Origin: Myxococcus landrumus
Lineage (GTDB): Bacteria; Myxococcota; Myxococcia; Myxococcales; Myxococcaceae
NCBI RefSeq assembly: GCF_017301635.1
Contig: NZ_CP071091.1
Span: 5,964,001 to 6,028,000 of the forward strand
DNA: 64,000 bases
Reading direction: 5' to 3'
Positions 55,933 through 64,000 of the stretch are shown here, in pieces. The translations under genes and the position numbers were made by a program. The notes below the pieces were generated by a model, which saw nothing but the letters and a program-made list of their open reading frames with translations, was not told the origin of the DNA and made no database searches. Numbering within the stretch: the first letter of the stretch is position 1; each line of letters opens with the position of its first letter.

Positions 55933-56310
55933 ATGCGTCTTCGGGAGCCCCTGTCCTTCACCACGCTGTTGCTGGTGCCCGCACTCGCGCTCGCGGCCCT
56001 CGCGTGCGTGGCCGTGTCCGCCCGGCAACTGCCGCTCGCCGCCGCGGCCACCGGAACGCTCTTGCTGCTGCCCGTCGTCTTCCGGTTGTGGACACGCACC
56101 TGGTACCGAGGGCTCGTCCTGCGCGGCGTGGGCGTGTTCCTGTTGGGAATGCACGTCCCCTTGTTGTTGGGTGGAGCACTCGCCTACAGCCGCATCGGCT
56201 GTGGCGAAGGTGGGTGTCCCGAGCTCTACCTCCTGGGTGTGCTCGTGTCGCCCATCGTCGGCACGCTCTCCAGCGTCGTGTACTGGCTGGTCGGTCGTCC
56301 CCCAGTCTGA
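55933..56310 (+). CDS. small four-helix membrane protein, unknown function
   Basis: A 125-residue protein that is almost wholly hydrophobic, with about four membrane helices (LLLVPALALAALACVAV, AAATGTLLLLPVVF, VGVFLLGMHVPLLLGGALA, LLGVLVSPIVGTLSSVVYWLV). A short Cys pair in the loop CGEGGC is the only distinctive motif. ATG 55933 is used. It lies 84 bases after the ABC exporter and could be co-transcribed with it. Confidence 0.68.
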   Translation: MRLREPLSFTTLLLVPALALAALACVAVSARQLPLAAAATGTLLLLPVVFRLWTRTWYRGLVLRGVGVFLLGMHVPLLLGGALAYSRIGCGEGGCPELYLLGVLVSPIVGTLSSVVYWLVGRPPV

Positions 56311-56348
56311 ATTCCAAGAATTACCAGGAGAGACTAGCCTGTCGTGGA

Positions 56349-57407
56349 ATGCTTGTTCCTCTGCGACTCCGTTTCGCTCCAGGGCTCTCGGTGGCCTCCA
56401 CCGTGCCCATCACCGTGTTCTTGTGGTGCTTCACACTCGCACCCCTGATGCACGGGCCGGAGGCGCTTGCGGGAACGGTGGACGCGGCGGGTCCGTTCGC
56501 CGCGGTGGTGGCGATAGCGCTGCTGGTGGAGCTGCCGCTGCTGGCGTTGGCGCTCGCGGGCACGGGCATGGGGCGCCGCGTACCGCTGGCCGTCATGCTG
56601 GGCATGGCCACGCTGCCGTGGATGGTGGGGCTCTTGGGCACGGAGGTGCTGGTGGGCCGCGCGATGGCGGGGCTGACGCGGCTGTCCACGCAGGACACGG
56701 CGTTGGATGTCGCCGCGCGCACGGGCGAGGCCATGGCGCCGCGGCTGTTGGGCGCGTGGACGAGCGCGGCGCTGCTGTTGGGGTTGTCGCTGGGGCTGCT
56801 CCTGGCGCGCTTCGGGCGCTCGTGTGAGGACGCCATCTTCGGGCCCCGGCGAGCACAGGGGCTGTTGCTGGCGAGTGGAGTGACGGCGGCGCTGGCCTCC
56901 GTGGCGGCCGCGGGAGCACTGGAGGCGCGGCACTTCCTGCTGATGCTCACCCGCCTGGGCCAGGTGCCCGAGGCGAAGCGTCAGGAGTGGGTCGTCTCCG
57001 GCATGGAGACAGCGGCGTCGCTGCGTGACGTGCGCTGGCTGTGCACCTCCGTGCTGGTGGTGCTGGGCCTCATGCTGCTCGTCCGAGGGCTGCGCTGGGA
57101 CGTGTCACGCCCCGCGCCGCGCTGGATGCCCAAGCTGGTGCCCGCAGCCGCCGTGGTGGCGCTGCTCATCATGGACCTGCACCCCGTGCAGTCCATCGCC
57201 GGCAACACGAACCTCTCCCTGCCAAGAGACCAGGATGCGGTGCCCACCACCCTGGACATGCTGCGGCTGCTGGGCCTGGACGTCGCGCCCGCTCAGAGCA
57301 GCCAGATGAGCAGGAGGAGGCCCACCACCACGCCCACGCCGAACACGGCGAGCATCACCAGCCCCTCGGAGCCGCGCGACACCGGAGGCGTCACCTCCTC
57401 CGGGTGA
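56349..57407 (+). CDS. polytopic membrane protein with an overprinted tail, unknown function
   Basis: A 352-residue protein with about eight membrane helices in its first 300 residues (for example TVPITVFLWCFTLAP, AVVAIALLVELPLLALALA, LLLGLSLGLLLARFG). The last 38 residues, from about SSQMSRRR on, are Thr/Ser/Pro-rich and are encoded opposite the end of the next gene. ATG 56349 is used; the open frame to 56004 overlaps the previous gene in another frame. I do not recognise the family. Confidence 0.65.
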   Translation: MLVPLRLRFAPGLSVASTVPITVFLWCFTLAPLMHGPEALAGTVDAAGPFAAVVAIALLVELPLLALALAGTGMGRRVPLAVMLGMATLPWMVGLLGTEVLVGRAMAGLTRLSTQDTALDVAARTGEAMAPRLLGAWTSAALLLGLSLGLLLARFGRSCEDAIFGPRRAQGLLLASGVTAALASVAAAGALEARHFLLMLTRLGQVPEAKRQEWVVSGMETAASLRDVRWLCTSVLVVLGLMLLVRGLRWDVSRPAPRWMPKLVPAAAVVALLIMDLHPVQSIAGNTNLSLPRDQDAVPTTLDMLRLLGLDVAPAQSSQMSRRRPTTTPTPNTASITSPSEPRDTGGVTSSG

Positions 57408-57955
57408 GGCTTGCCGTACTGGTACTGGGGCGCGACGACGGGCGCCGCCACGACGGGCGTCGCGGGCCCCGTCGTCTCGAGCGAGGGCAGCGTGGGCTCG
57501 GACGGAGGACGGTGCGTGTCGCGGGCGATGACTCCCGCGCCCGCCATCTCCAGGCCCTCGCGGGCCAGCGCCAGCACGCGCTGCATGTGGAGGATGTAGC
57601 GGTCCTGTCCGGTGTACGTGCCCAGGGCCTGCGCCGCCCGCACCAGCCGGTGCGGGACGAGCTGCGGGTCTTCCTTCACCACGGAGGCCGCGGGACTGGC
57701 GCGCTCGCCGTCGGACTCCACGCGGCCGGTGCGCACGCCCTCGCCGCTGGCCCACATGTAGTGGTCCTCCAGCAGCGTCAATTCCTGCCGGCGCACGCGG
57801 CCTTCGGAGTCCACCTGGGACATCAACTCCGCGCCGTCCGTGCCCATGTGCCAGACGGTGCGCAGTCCGTTCTCACCCGGCGGGCCCTCCACCGCATGCA
57901 CGCGGGAAAGGGCCTGCACCGCGGTCTTCAACGTCTCTGGCGAGGACTCAGACAT
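57293..57955 (-). CDS. tail-anchored membrane protein, unknown function
   Basis: A 220-residue protein with a soluble N-terminal part (GLRTVWHMGTDGAELMSQVDSEG, then LTLLEDHYMWASGEG), a Pro/Thr/Val-rich linker and a single C-terminal membrane helix (LVMLAVFGVGVVVGLLLLIW), so it is probably tail-anchored with the body in the cytoplasm. The TM-coding end overlaps the preceding gene by 115 bases on the other strand. I see similarity to no named domain. ATG 57955 is the only credible start. Confidence 0.72.
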   Translation of the reverse strand: MSESSPETLKTAVQALSRVHAVEGPPGENGLRTVWHMGTDGAELMSQVDSEGRVRRQELTLLEDHYMWASGEGVRTGRVESDGERASPAASVVKEDPQLVPHRLVRAAQALGTYTGQDRYILHMQRVLALAREGLEMAGAGVIARDTHRPPSEPTLPSLETTGPATPVVAAPVVAPQYQYGKPHPEEVTPPVSRGSEGLVMLAVFGVGVVVGLLLLIWLL

Positions 57956-58147
57956 CAGGCGTCCGAGACTAGGTGCGAAGGCGCGGAAACGGAAGACGGC
58001 CGTGCCCCCGTCCGCCCGCTTCCCACCGCTCCCGCGTCGGCCGCCGCCTGCCCAGGTTCCACGTTGAACGGGAGACCCTCGCGGGCACGTGCGCCAACGG
58101 ACATCGGGGGATGCGCGCTCGGACGCGCCTCTCGCGGAGATTGCGCC

Positions 58148-58372
58148 ATGGCCATCATCATCCCCGACAAACCCTTGGACACGCCCTTCACCGTCCCCGC
58201 CAACCGCGCCGAGGTGACGGAAGAGCCCGATGAGCGCTTTCTCCTGGGACAGGTGAGCTGGGATGGAGAGCGCCAGCACGGCGGTGGCCATGTCCCCGAG
58301 GACTTCGAATGGACGTCCAACCCCAAGGAGGAACAGGACGCGCGCATGGGCGAGTGGCCCCGGGAGCACTGA
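58148..58372 (+). CDS. small acidic protein, unknown function
   Basis: A 74-residue soluble protein with no signal or membrane segment. It is acidic and contains a conserved-looking middle (EEPDERFLLGQVSWDGER) and a charged end. ATG 58148 has no strong ribosome binding site. It is a coding call from codon bias and from lying tandem with the two following genes. Function unknown. Confidence 0.6.
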   Translation: MAIIIPDKPLDTPFTVPANRAEVTEEPDERFLLGQVSWDGERQHGGGHVPEDFEWTSNPKEEQDARMGEWPREH

Positions 58373-58417
58373 TGCCGCGTGCGCTCGGCTGCCCGCCGGG
58401 GTAAGCGTCCCGCCGCC

Positions 58418-59182
58418 ATGAGCCGCTCCAAGAACCGAGACAGCGACGACTTCCAGCGCCAGTTCGAGGGCGCGCCGACACTCGATGGATTGCTGGACCT
58501 GTCCGGCAGCGCGCTCGACAGCGCCCAGGTGCTCGCCCGCATGCAGGAGGCGCACGCCCAGGGCCGCCCGCATACCGACGTCATCCCCTCGCTGTTCGAC
58601 GGCGAGCCGCGCTTCCCCTCGCCGGACATCGCCCGGCGGCTGTACCAGAACCTGCTCGGCCTCTGGGATTGCGTGGAGTCGGGGCAGACGGTGCGCCTGG
58701 ACGACGGGCCCCGGCCGCCCCGACCCAAGAAGGTGAAGCCAGCACCCCCTGCCGCCTTCCACCCCGGCGAGCCCACCCGCGAATTCGTCGAGGCCGCCTG
58801 GCGTTACCTGGAGGACGACGAGAAGGCGCGCACGCGGCTGTCACACTCCTTCGAGAACCGGCAGGACACCTTGCTGGGCGAGCTTGACGGCGCGGGGCTC
58901 ACGGACGAAGGATATGGAGTCGCCCGCCACCTGCTCTTCGAGCTGTACGCCATGCTGGAGCTGGGTTGGCCGCCGGGAGTCGCTTCGGTGCGCTCGGCGG
59001 CGCTGGTGGCGGACACGACGGCTCCACCCATGCCCGAGTCCCTGCGAACGTACGTGGACGAGGTGCTCTTCGAGGCGGAGCAGGACGAGGAGCAGCCCCT
59101 GGAAGGACAGGAGCTGGAGGCGGTGCGCGCCCTCGTCCAACGCGGACTCGCGGCGCTCTGGAGCGCACGCAAGGGGAGATGA
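58418..59182 (+). CDS. uncharacterised soluble protein
   Basis: A 254-residue soluble protein with no signal peptide. It has an N-terminal helical block (LDGLLDLSGSALDSAQVLARMQEA), a Pro-rich linker and a second helical half (LGELDGAGLTDEGYGVARHLLFELY). It may be a myxobacteria-specific family. Its stop is 3 bases before the next start, so the two are an operon. Confidence 0.7.
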   Translation: MSRSKNRDSDDFQRQFEGAPTLDGLLDLSGSALDSAQVLARMQEAHAQGRPHTDVIPSLFDGEPRFPSPDIARRLYQNLLGLWDCVESGQTVRLDDGPRPPRPKKVKPAPPAAFHPGEPTREFVEAAWRYLEDDEKARTRLSHSFENRQDTLLGELDGAGLTDEGYGVARHLLFELYAMLELGWPPGVASVRSAALVADTTAPPMPESLRTYVDEVLFEAEQDEEQPLEGQELEAVRALVQRGLAALWSARKGR

Positions 59183-59185
59183 AGG

Positions 59186-59743
59186 ATGGCGAAGGACAAG
59201 GACGACAACGGCGGCGGCTTCTCCGGGAAGCGCAACAAGTCGTGGCGCGAAATCGACGCGGGGCGCGCCAAGGGCAGCAAGTACCACTCGCGGCAGGATG
59301 ACCCCGCGCAGCAGAAGATTGAGCGCAGCGCGAGCTACCAGAAGTACAAGGCCGCGGCGGACGCACTCTTCACCGGCGGCGAGCTCCCCGAGGGCCTCGC
59401 GAAGACGTTCGACCCCGAAGGCAAGCGCAAGGCCCAGAAGCAGGCCATGCAGAAGGTGACGGAGTCCGAGTCACGCGCCGACTGGGTGAAGGCCGTGGTG
59501 GACTACCTGGAGAAGTACCCGGAGCTGCCCGAGGACGCCTACTTCCTCGACAGCCTGCTGGACCATCCCCGCGAGCGCATCGTCGACAAGGCCCTGGCCC
59601 GGCTGGAGGTGCTGGCCGACGAGGGCAAGCTGCTGAAGAAGCCCCAGAGCCTGGACCAGCGACTGAAGTCCGTGGAGCTGACCAGCATGGACCCGGACAT
59701 GCAGGGCCGCGCCAAGGCGCTGCGCGAGAAGCTGCGCGCCTGA
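59186..59743 (+). CDS. uncharacterised basic/acidic helical protein
   Basis: A 185-residue, highly charged helical protein, Lys-rich at the N-terminus (KDKDDNGGGFSGKRNKSWRE) and helical later (QKVTESESRADWVKAVVDYLEKYPELPEDAYFLDSLLDH-like, given in parts). It resembles proteins in other myxobacteria that follow the preceding gene, but I cannot name a function. GGGGAGATGAAGG provides the ribosome binding site across the junction. Confidence 0.7.
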   Translation: MAKDKDDNGGGFSGKRNKSWREIDAGRAKGSKYHSRQDDPAQQKIERSASYQKYKAAADALFTGGELPEGLAKTFDPEGKRKAQKQAMQKVTESESRADWVKAVVDYLEKYPELPEDAYFLDSLLDHPRERIVDKALARLEVLADEGKLLKKPQSLDQRLKSVELTSMDPDMQGRAKALREKLRA

Positions 59744-59832
59744 GCCGCCAGCGACAAACCTGACACAAGGCTGACAGGACAGAGGGCCAGGATGGTGTCC
59801 CTCGGCGATGAGCGCCGAACAGGAGACACGTC

Positions 59833-60210
59833 ATGGCCCATCGAGTGAACTGGTTCGAGATTCCCGTCGTGGATTTGGCGCGCGCCACGCGCTTCTACGA
59901 GAGCGTGCTGAGCACCACCCTCAAGGTGGAGGACTTCCACGGCACGCGCATCGCCGTCTTCACCCGGAAGCAGGAGGGAGACGTGACGGGCGCGCTCGTG
60001 CAGGCACCGCATGCGAAGCCCTCGCTGGAGGGCAGCCGGGTGTTCCTGGACGCGGGGGCGGACTTGGATGGAGCCCTGGGGCGCGTCGTCAAGTCGGGCG
60101 GCAAGGTGCTGGTGGAGAAGACGTCCATCGGGCCCATGGGCTCGTTCGCCGTGTTCCAGGACACCGAGGGCAACGCGGTGGCGCTGCATGCCCACGCGAG
60201 CCCGCGCTGA
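59833..60210 (+). CDS. VOC (glyoxalase/bleomycin-resistance-like) superfamily protein
   Basis: A 125-residue vicinal-oxygen-chelate protein with two beta-alpha-beta-beta-beta halves: NWFEIPVVDLARATRFYESVL and FAVFQDTEGNAVALH. The metal ligands usually provided by His and Glu are only partly present, so the reaction cannot be told. ATG 59833 follows AGGAG. A plausible ECF-like or sigma-70 promoter is not obvious in the 89-base gap. Confidence 0.85.
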   Translation: MAHRVNWFEIPVVDLARATRFYESVLSTTLKVEDFHGTRIAVFTRKQEGDVTGALVQAPHAKPSLEGSRVFLDAGADLDGALGRVVKSGGKVLVEKTSIGPMGSFAVFQDTEGNAVALHAHASPR

Positions 60211-60223
60211 CACCCCGATTTGC

Positions 60224-61393
60224 TCAGGGCACCGTGGAGCCCTGCGCGGCGCGAGCACGGCCTCGGAGGATGAGGACCACCGAGCGCAGGCCGCCCTCCG
60301 CGGGCTCGTGCACGACGCGCAGCTCCTCGCTTGCACGGGTGTAGCTGGAGGCATCGCCTTCGGTGCGGCGCCAGCCGTCGCGGCCGAGGACCTGGGCGTA
60401 GAACGTGTCCACCTCGCTCGCGGACATGGGGACGAGGAAGGACATCGTCCGCGAGCCCTCGTCATTCACGCGCAGGACCTGGTGCGCACCGGGAGGGAGC
60501 GTCGCGACGTCGCCTTCGGCGCTCGGCTCCCGGCGGAGGGTGTGATTGGCCTCGCCCAGGTAGACGAGGGTGACGTCGCCTTCCTGCGGCTGGAGGATGA
60601 CCGTGAAGGTCAGCCCCCGGTACATGTCGACGGCGGTGAGCATGGCCGCGCCGCTGGCGAGTTGGGGCTGCTCATTGCCGGGCGGGACATGGAGTCCTCC
60701 CGCGCGGAAGGCATCCGCGAAGCGCTGCACCAGGTCCTGCACGCTGTCCTTCACCACCACCGCGCGCAGGACCACGGGGACGCCGCCCGCCTCCACCACC
60801 TCGCTCGCGTCCACCTGTTCGAGGACACGCAGCGAGGGCCACACGAAGCGCGGTGTGCTCCGCGCATCCGGCTGCGCGGGGGGCTTGTCGGTAGCGTCTG
60901 ACTTCGACCTGGGCGCGGAGACTGGCTTCGGGCCGCGCGGAGCCGCGCGCTCCGTTGGCTTGTGCGTGGAGGGCGTGGGTGCGGGGATGCTCGCGGCCGC
61001 GTGCTCGGCAACTTTGTCCGAGGCGGTGTCGACCTTGGGAGGCGAGGCGCTCGCACCACTCGCAGCCGTGTGCTCGGCAACCTTGCCCGAGGAGGCATCC
61101 ACCTTGGCCCTGGGAGGCGAGACGCTCGCACCACTCGCAGCCGTGTGCTCGGCAACCTTGTTCGAGGAGGTGTCAACCTTGGCCTTGGATGCGGAGACCT
61201 GCTTCGCGGAGACACTCGCGCCCTGTACCTCCGTGCGTTCAGCGGAGCCGCCCGTCTGGGCCGTGGACGCAGAGGCCGGCTTCGCCGAAGCACCTTCGTT
61301 GGAACCCTCGGGCGTCGCTCGCGCGAGCGCGGAGCCGGGCGCGGCCAACCACACCATGCAGCCCAGCACCCACGCGGCACTCCCGCGCTTCAT
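60224..61393 (-). CDS. secreted repeat-containing protein next to TadE/TadG-like genes
   Basis: A 389-residue protein with a signal peptide (ending ALA), a Ser/Ala/Lys-rich region (about residues 30-170) with imperfect tandem copies of about 25 residues (KVAEHTAASGAS pattern), and a C-terminal globular domain from about 190 (RVLEQVDASEVVEAGGVPVVLRAV, MSASEVDTFYAQVLGRDGWRR). The globular part is unknown to me. ATG 61393 overlaps the stop of the TadE-like gene (ATGA), placing it in the envelope-protein operon. The C-terminus may bind or process pilus-like partners; this is inference. Confidence 0.78.
   Translation of the reverse strand: MKRGSAAWVLGCMVWLAAPGSALARATPEGSNEGASAKPASASTAQTGGSAERTEVQGASVSAKQVSASKAKVDTSSNKVAEHTAASGASVSPPRAKVDASSGKVAEHTAASGASASPPKVDTASDKVAEHAAASIPAPTPSTHKPTERAAPRGPKPVSAPRSKSDATDKPPAQPDARSTPRFVWPSLRVLEQVDASEVVEAGGVPVVLRAVVVKDSVQDLVQRFADAFRAGGLHVPPGNEQPQLASGAAMLTAVDMYRGLTFTVILQPQEGDVTLVYLGEANHTLRREPSAEGDVATLPPGAHQVLRVNDEGSRTMSFLVPMSASEVDTFYAQVLGRDGWRRTEGDASSYTRASEELRVVHEPAEGGLRSVVLILRGRARAAQGSTVP
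61050..61187 (-). repeat. two 63-base tandem-type repeats inside the secreted protein gene
   Basis: A block beginning at 61050 recurs at 61125, a period of 75 bases, with 36 bases identical at the start of each copy and most of the next 25 conserved. A weaker third copy lies near 60990. In the protein it yields the KVAEHTAASGAS units. Confidence 0.75.
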
Positions 61394-62340
61394 CGCACCC
61401 TCACACCACCGAGCCACCGGTTCTCCCGCGGCACGTCATACGTGCGCGACAGGTTCGACGCGCGAAACGGCGTCGTCTCCCAGACCGACTGTCCTCCCGC
61501 GTGCGTCGCTCCGATGTTCTCCTGGTAGCGGTCCTCCTCGCCCCGGAAGCTCATGAAAAACTGGTCCTCTGGAACCGACTCGGCCCCCACCAGCGCCGCC
61601 AGCGCCGAGCCCGCGCCGCCTCCTCCCCCATTCGTCCGGTACACCCGCTCCGCCCAGAGGTAGTAGTCGCGATTGGCGCAGACCGCCCCGCTGTTCATGC
61701 TCAGCGCACAGGCCCGCCCCTCCGCCACCGTCGACAAGCCCCAGTCATCCAGGAACAGGCCGAAGCGCCCTTCACACACGCCATTGGTCGCACGACCCGC
61801 CGCGCACACGCGGAAGGCCGCGCCCGCCAGGCGGTGCGAAGTCCGGAAGGTGTCCGGCTCCATGAAGCGGCCAATGCGCTCGGCGCGAAGCTGCGTGGAC
61901 GCCGTGCACCGCATGCCCGGCGACTGGACCCACATGGCCGCGAGCGGGCCGCCCGCGTGCTCCGGCCCCAGCGTGGGCACACCGGCGGGAAGCTCCGGCT
62001 CACACTCCACCCGGATGGGCTGCGCGCGCGCAATCGCCTGCTGAATCTCCACCCCACCTCGCCCATCCACCCGGCCGCGCCCGTCGAAGTCCACGTAGCG
62101 CCCGTTCGCCTCCGCCAGCGCGCCCGTCACCGCCGACGTCCGCTGCCACTCCTGCATCTCCGGGTCATGCACCACGCGGCCCGTCGCATCCCAGAGCGCG
62201 AAGTTGGCGGCCTCCTGCACCTTCAACGACAGCGCGCCCACCTCCGCGAAGTAGATGCCGAACAGGAGGATGGTGATGAACACCATCAACCCCAGCGCGG
62301 CCTCGACGAGCGACTGGCCTCGGGCGGTCCTCGAGCGCAT
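61390..62340 (-). CDS. TadE-like envelope protein
   Basis: A 316-residue protein with the TadE-like start: a short Arg-rich leader, GQSLVEAALGLMVFITILLFGIYFAE (shown here only in pieces: GQSLVEAAL, then the hydrophobic helix) and a long extracytoplasmic part with several Cys. TadE proteins are minor pilin-like partners of the Flp/Tad system. The start ATG at 62340 sits one base after the stop of the TadG-like gene. Its stop overlaps the next gene's start. Confidence 0.8.
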   Translation of the reverse strand: MRSRTARGQSLVEAALGLMVFITILLFGIYFAEVGALSLKVQEAANFALWDATGRVVHDPEMQEWQRTSAVTGALAEANGRYVDFDGRGRVDGRGGVEIQQAIARAQPIRVECEPELPAGVPTLGPEHAGGPLAAMWVQSPGMRCTASTQLRAERIGRFMEPDTFRTSHRLAGAAFRVCAAGRATNGVCEGRFGLFLDDWGLSTVAEGRACALSMNSGAVCANRDYYLWAERVYRTNGGGGGAGSALAALVGAESVPEDQFFMSFRGEEDRYQENIGATHAGGQSVWETTPFRASNLSRTYDVPRENRWLGGVRVR

Positions 62341-62341
62341 G

Positions 62342-63874
62342 TCAGTACCCCGCTCCCCGCCGGCTGCCGCCGCGATAGCCCGCCTGCTCCAGCGCTCGCA
62401 GCACCTGGCCATGCTCCGTGAAGCCCGCCGCCTCCAGGCTCGCCGCGGGCTTGTCGTCGATGGACCCCTCCGGGCTCACCAGCGTCGCGCGCCAGAAGGG
62501 ATTCAAGAAGTTGGGAGGCTCGCGCCAACCCCCGCCCTGCCCCGCCCCGCGAGGACGGTGGTAGTAGATGATGCCCGCGGACAGCGCCACCTGGTTGCGC
62601 TGAATCCCCTCCCGCCCCGTGGGACGCGAGCGGCCCAGCGGAATCGAGAGGTCGAACTCCGTCGTGTTCTCCGCCGAGAACGGGAAGCGGAAGAAGAGAT
62701 TCCACGGGTCTGGGCTCTTGCGGCGCGCGTCACTGCCGTAATCGCGATGCAACACCGAATACAGCTTCGGCTGCCCGTAGTGGTTCGCCTGCCCCCGCTG
62801 CAGCTCATCCACGTTGTAGCCCATGGCGAACGGCCAGATGCCGGGGCACGACACACACGCGCCCAACGTGTGGCGCTCGTAGAGCGGCTCGCCATCCTCG
62901 GGCGCCTGGCCCGGCGGCAGGCGCACGCCGTACACGTGCTGGTCCTCCGGCGTCTGCTGCTCGTCGGACATCACCCACGCATCCGTCACCGGCACCGGAA
63001 TGGGCGGCGGATTCGTGCAGCGCGTGGGCACCACCACGGTGGCGTGGTCATGCCCCGTGGAGTTGCGGCCGGACACCGTGTTGTACGTCGACGGGTCCAT
63101 CTCCGCGGCCGCGCCGTAACGGCGGAAGGCCGTGGACCGGGCCGCGCCTCCCGTCCCGAACCCCGCGCTGCCCGTGGGCCGGTTGTGGACCCACGTCCAC
63201 CCCAGGCTCCCCATGGTGGCGTTGAGATGCGCGGACGTGCTGCCGCCCACCGCGCACACCGCGCCCGCGCCACACGCCACGCCTCCGCGCCGCACGGCGT
63301 TCATCAAGTCGCCGTGGTTGGGCACGTCGTTCTCGCCGTTGAGCTCCATGAAGCTCTTCGCCGCGCCCTCGGGCGTCGCCTGCAGCTCCGGGTTGGCGCC
63401 CCGCGCGATGCGGTACGCCAGCCGCTGGTCCACGATGTGCTCGCGCAGCAGATGACCGTAGAGGTTCAACCCCGCCCGATAGAGGCTGCCCGCGCGTCCT
63501 TGCAGCTCCTTCACCTGCGTGGCGGCGGCGGCATCGCCCAGGCCCCACTGCGCGGGGGTGAAGGCGGGCGTGCAGACCATGTGGGCCGCGTACACCTGGC
63601 TGCTGCGGCTGATGAGCGCCTGCGTGCCGGCCATGGCCACCATGTGGGCCACCTGCGCGCGGTTCATCACCGAAATCGCGTTGAAGGTCCGCGCCGTCGC
63701 CACGGCCTGGCTGTAGGCCGCCGCGTCCGCGGCCATCTGGATTTCCACGCGCTCCTTCGCGCGCATGCCGAAGCCCAGCGTCATCAACACCATCAACGCC
63801 AACAGCAGCAGCGTCAGCGCGAAGAGGACCAGGGCCTGCCCTCGCGAGGAACTCAGAAGCCGGTGACGGGACAT
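62342..63874 (-). CDS. TadG-like pilus-assembly-associated protein
   Basis: A 510-residue protein with the N-terminal signature SSRGQALVLFALTLLLLALMV, here split as RGQALVLFAL and the following helix, then RVEIQMAADAAAYSQAVATAR, as in TadG/RcpC-associated Flp pilus proteins. The body is periplasmic or outer-envelope, with Cys pairs (CGAGAVC; CVSCPG). ATG 63874 is used; it overlaps the end of the preceding gene by 22 bases. It is probably cotranscribed with the TadE-like and secreted genes. Confidence 0.82.
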   Translation of the reverse strand: MSRHRLLSSSRGQALVLFALTLLLLALMVLMTLGFGMRAKERVEIQMAADAAAYSQAVATARTFNAISVMNRAQVAHMVAMAGTQALISRSSQVYAAHMVCTPAFTPAQWGLGDAAAATQVKELQGRAGSLYRAGLNLYGHLLREHIVDQRLAYRIARGANPELQATPEGAAKSFMELNGENDVPNHGDLMNAVRRGGVACGAGAVCAVGGSTSAHLNATMGSLGWTWVHNRPTGSAGFGTGGAARSTAFRRYGAAAEMDPSTYNTVSGRNSTGHDHATVVVPTRCTNPPPIPVPVTDAWVMSDEQQTPEDQHVYGVRLPPGQAPEDGEPLYERHTLGACVSCPGIWPFAMGYNVDELQRGQANHYGQPKLYSVLHRDYGSDARRKSPDPWNLFFRFPFSAENTTEFDLSIPLGRSRPTGREGIQRNQVALSAGIIYYHRPRGAGQGGGWREPPNFLNPFWRATLVSPEGSIDDKPAASLEAAGFTEHGQVLRALEQAGYRGGSRRGAGY

Positions 63875-64000
63875 TCGGCGCCTCGCAGGAAGTTGTCGGC
63901 CATCACCGGCGTCATCATCCGCATCGCCGCGTGGACCTGGATGGGGAAGACGAAGTGGCCCGCCGCGCTCCACGCCACCATGCGGTCATCCAACGGGCCG
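63853..64000 (-). CDS. 3' end of a gene entering from the right edge, probably Tad-associated
   Basis: Only 49 C-terminal codons are visible, ending FLRGAECPVTGF before a TGA at 63853-63855. The frame is open to the window edge. It overlaps the TadG-like start by 22 bases, a typical operon junction, so it is likely another gene of the same envelope or pilus group. There is too little to name it. Confidence 0.6.
   Translation of the reverse strand, partial: GPLDDRMVAWSAAGHFVFPIQVHAAMRMMTPVMADNFLRGAECPVTGF

Overview
The window is high-GC, densely packed bacterial chromosome, almost certainly from a myxobacterium of the Myxococcaceae type. The signs are a MYXO-CTERM-like tail on a secreted M36 protease, a membrane-anchored Ser/Thr protein kinase, many lipoproteins, several sigma factors, and very strong third-position GC that produces long antisense shadow frames. 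I see no insertion sequence, integrase, CRISPR array or rRNA. One tRNA gene (Phe) is present. There is no gene-free stretch longer than 300 bases. Everything here is read by eye; no alignment or database search was run.

Region 1 (1-8.2 kb) is the most interesting part. On the minus strand run an ECF sigma factor, its zinc-binding anti-sigma factor, a CcdA-thioredoxin fusion, a rhodanese lipoprotein, a SoxB-like thiosulfohydrolase homologue, an ETHE1-type persulfide dioxygenase and a YeiH-family exporter. Three promoters with the same layout (GGGAACTT, then GTGTCC with its first base 23 bases downstream of the first base of GGGAAC) sit before the sigma gene, the CcdA-thioredoxin gene and the SoxB-like gene. 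This predicts an autoregulated sigma factor that drives a complete periplasm-to-cytoplasm sulfane-sulfur and thiol-handling module. To its left is the 3' part of a PD-(D/E)XK nuclease-like gene.

Region 2 (8.2-16.3 kb) holds tRNA-Phe, an RpoH/group-3-like sigma factor, an NhaR-like LysR regulator, an amidohydrolase, a small lipoprotein, a TreT-like trehalose synthase translationally coupled to an NfeD-type membrane protease and a stomatin-like SPFH protein, and a DUF2721 membrane protein whose leader is rich in G-quadruplex motifs. Region 3 (16.4-26.1 kb) has a MerR regulator (probably a leaderless mRNA) coupled to a VIT/vWA protein, a repeat-built membrane protein, the M36 protease, a short-chain dehydrogenase and a DUF1232 protein.

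Region 4 (26.2-40 kb) has an fbpABC ferric-iron ABC importer, several secreted or unknown proteins, a PfkB kinase, gyrA with a readable promoter and terminator, a TPR protein, an M24 peptidase, a single-domain response regulator, a thioesterase and uracil-DNA glycosylase. Region 5 (40-53.3 kb) has a CpaF/TadA secretion ATPase, a two-gene surface-protein unit with a glycine-rich lipoprotein, the kinase, a degenerate GT51-like membrane protein, an oxidoreductase, an LpoA-like lipoprotein coupled to a WD40 lipoprotein containing a retropepsin-like insert, and dnaJ. Region 6 (53.4-64 kb) has an ABC exporter, small membrane proteins, several uncharacterised myxobacterial proteins and, at the right edge, a minus-strand run of TadE/TadG-like envelope proteins that continues past the window.
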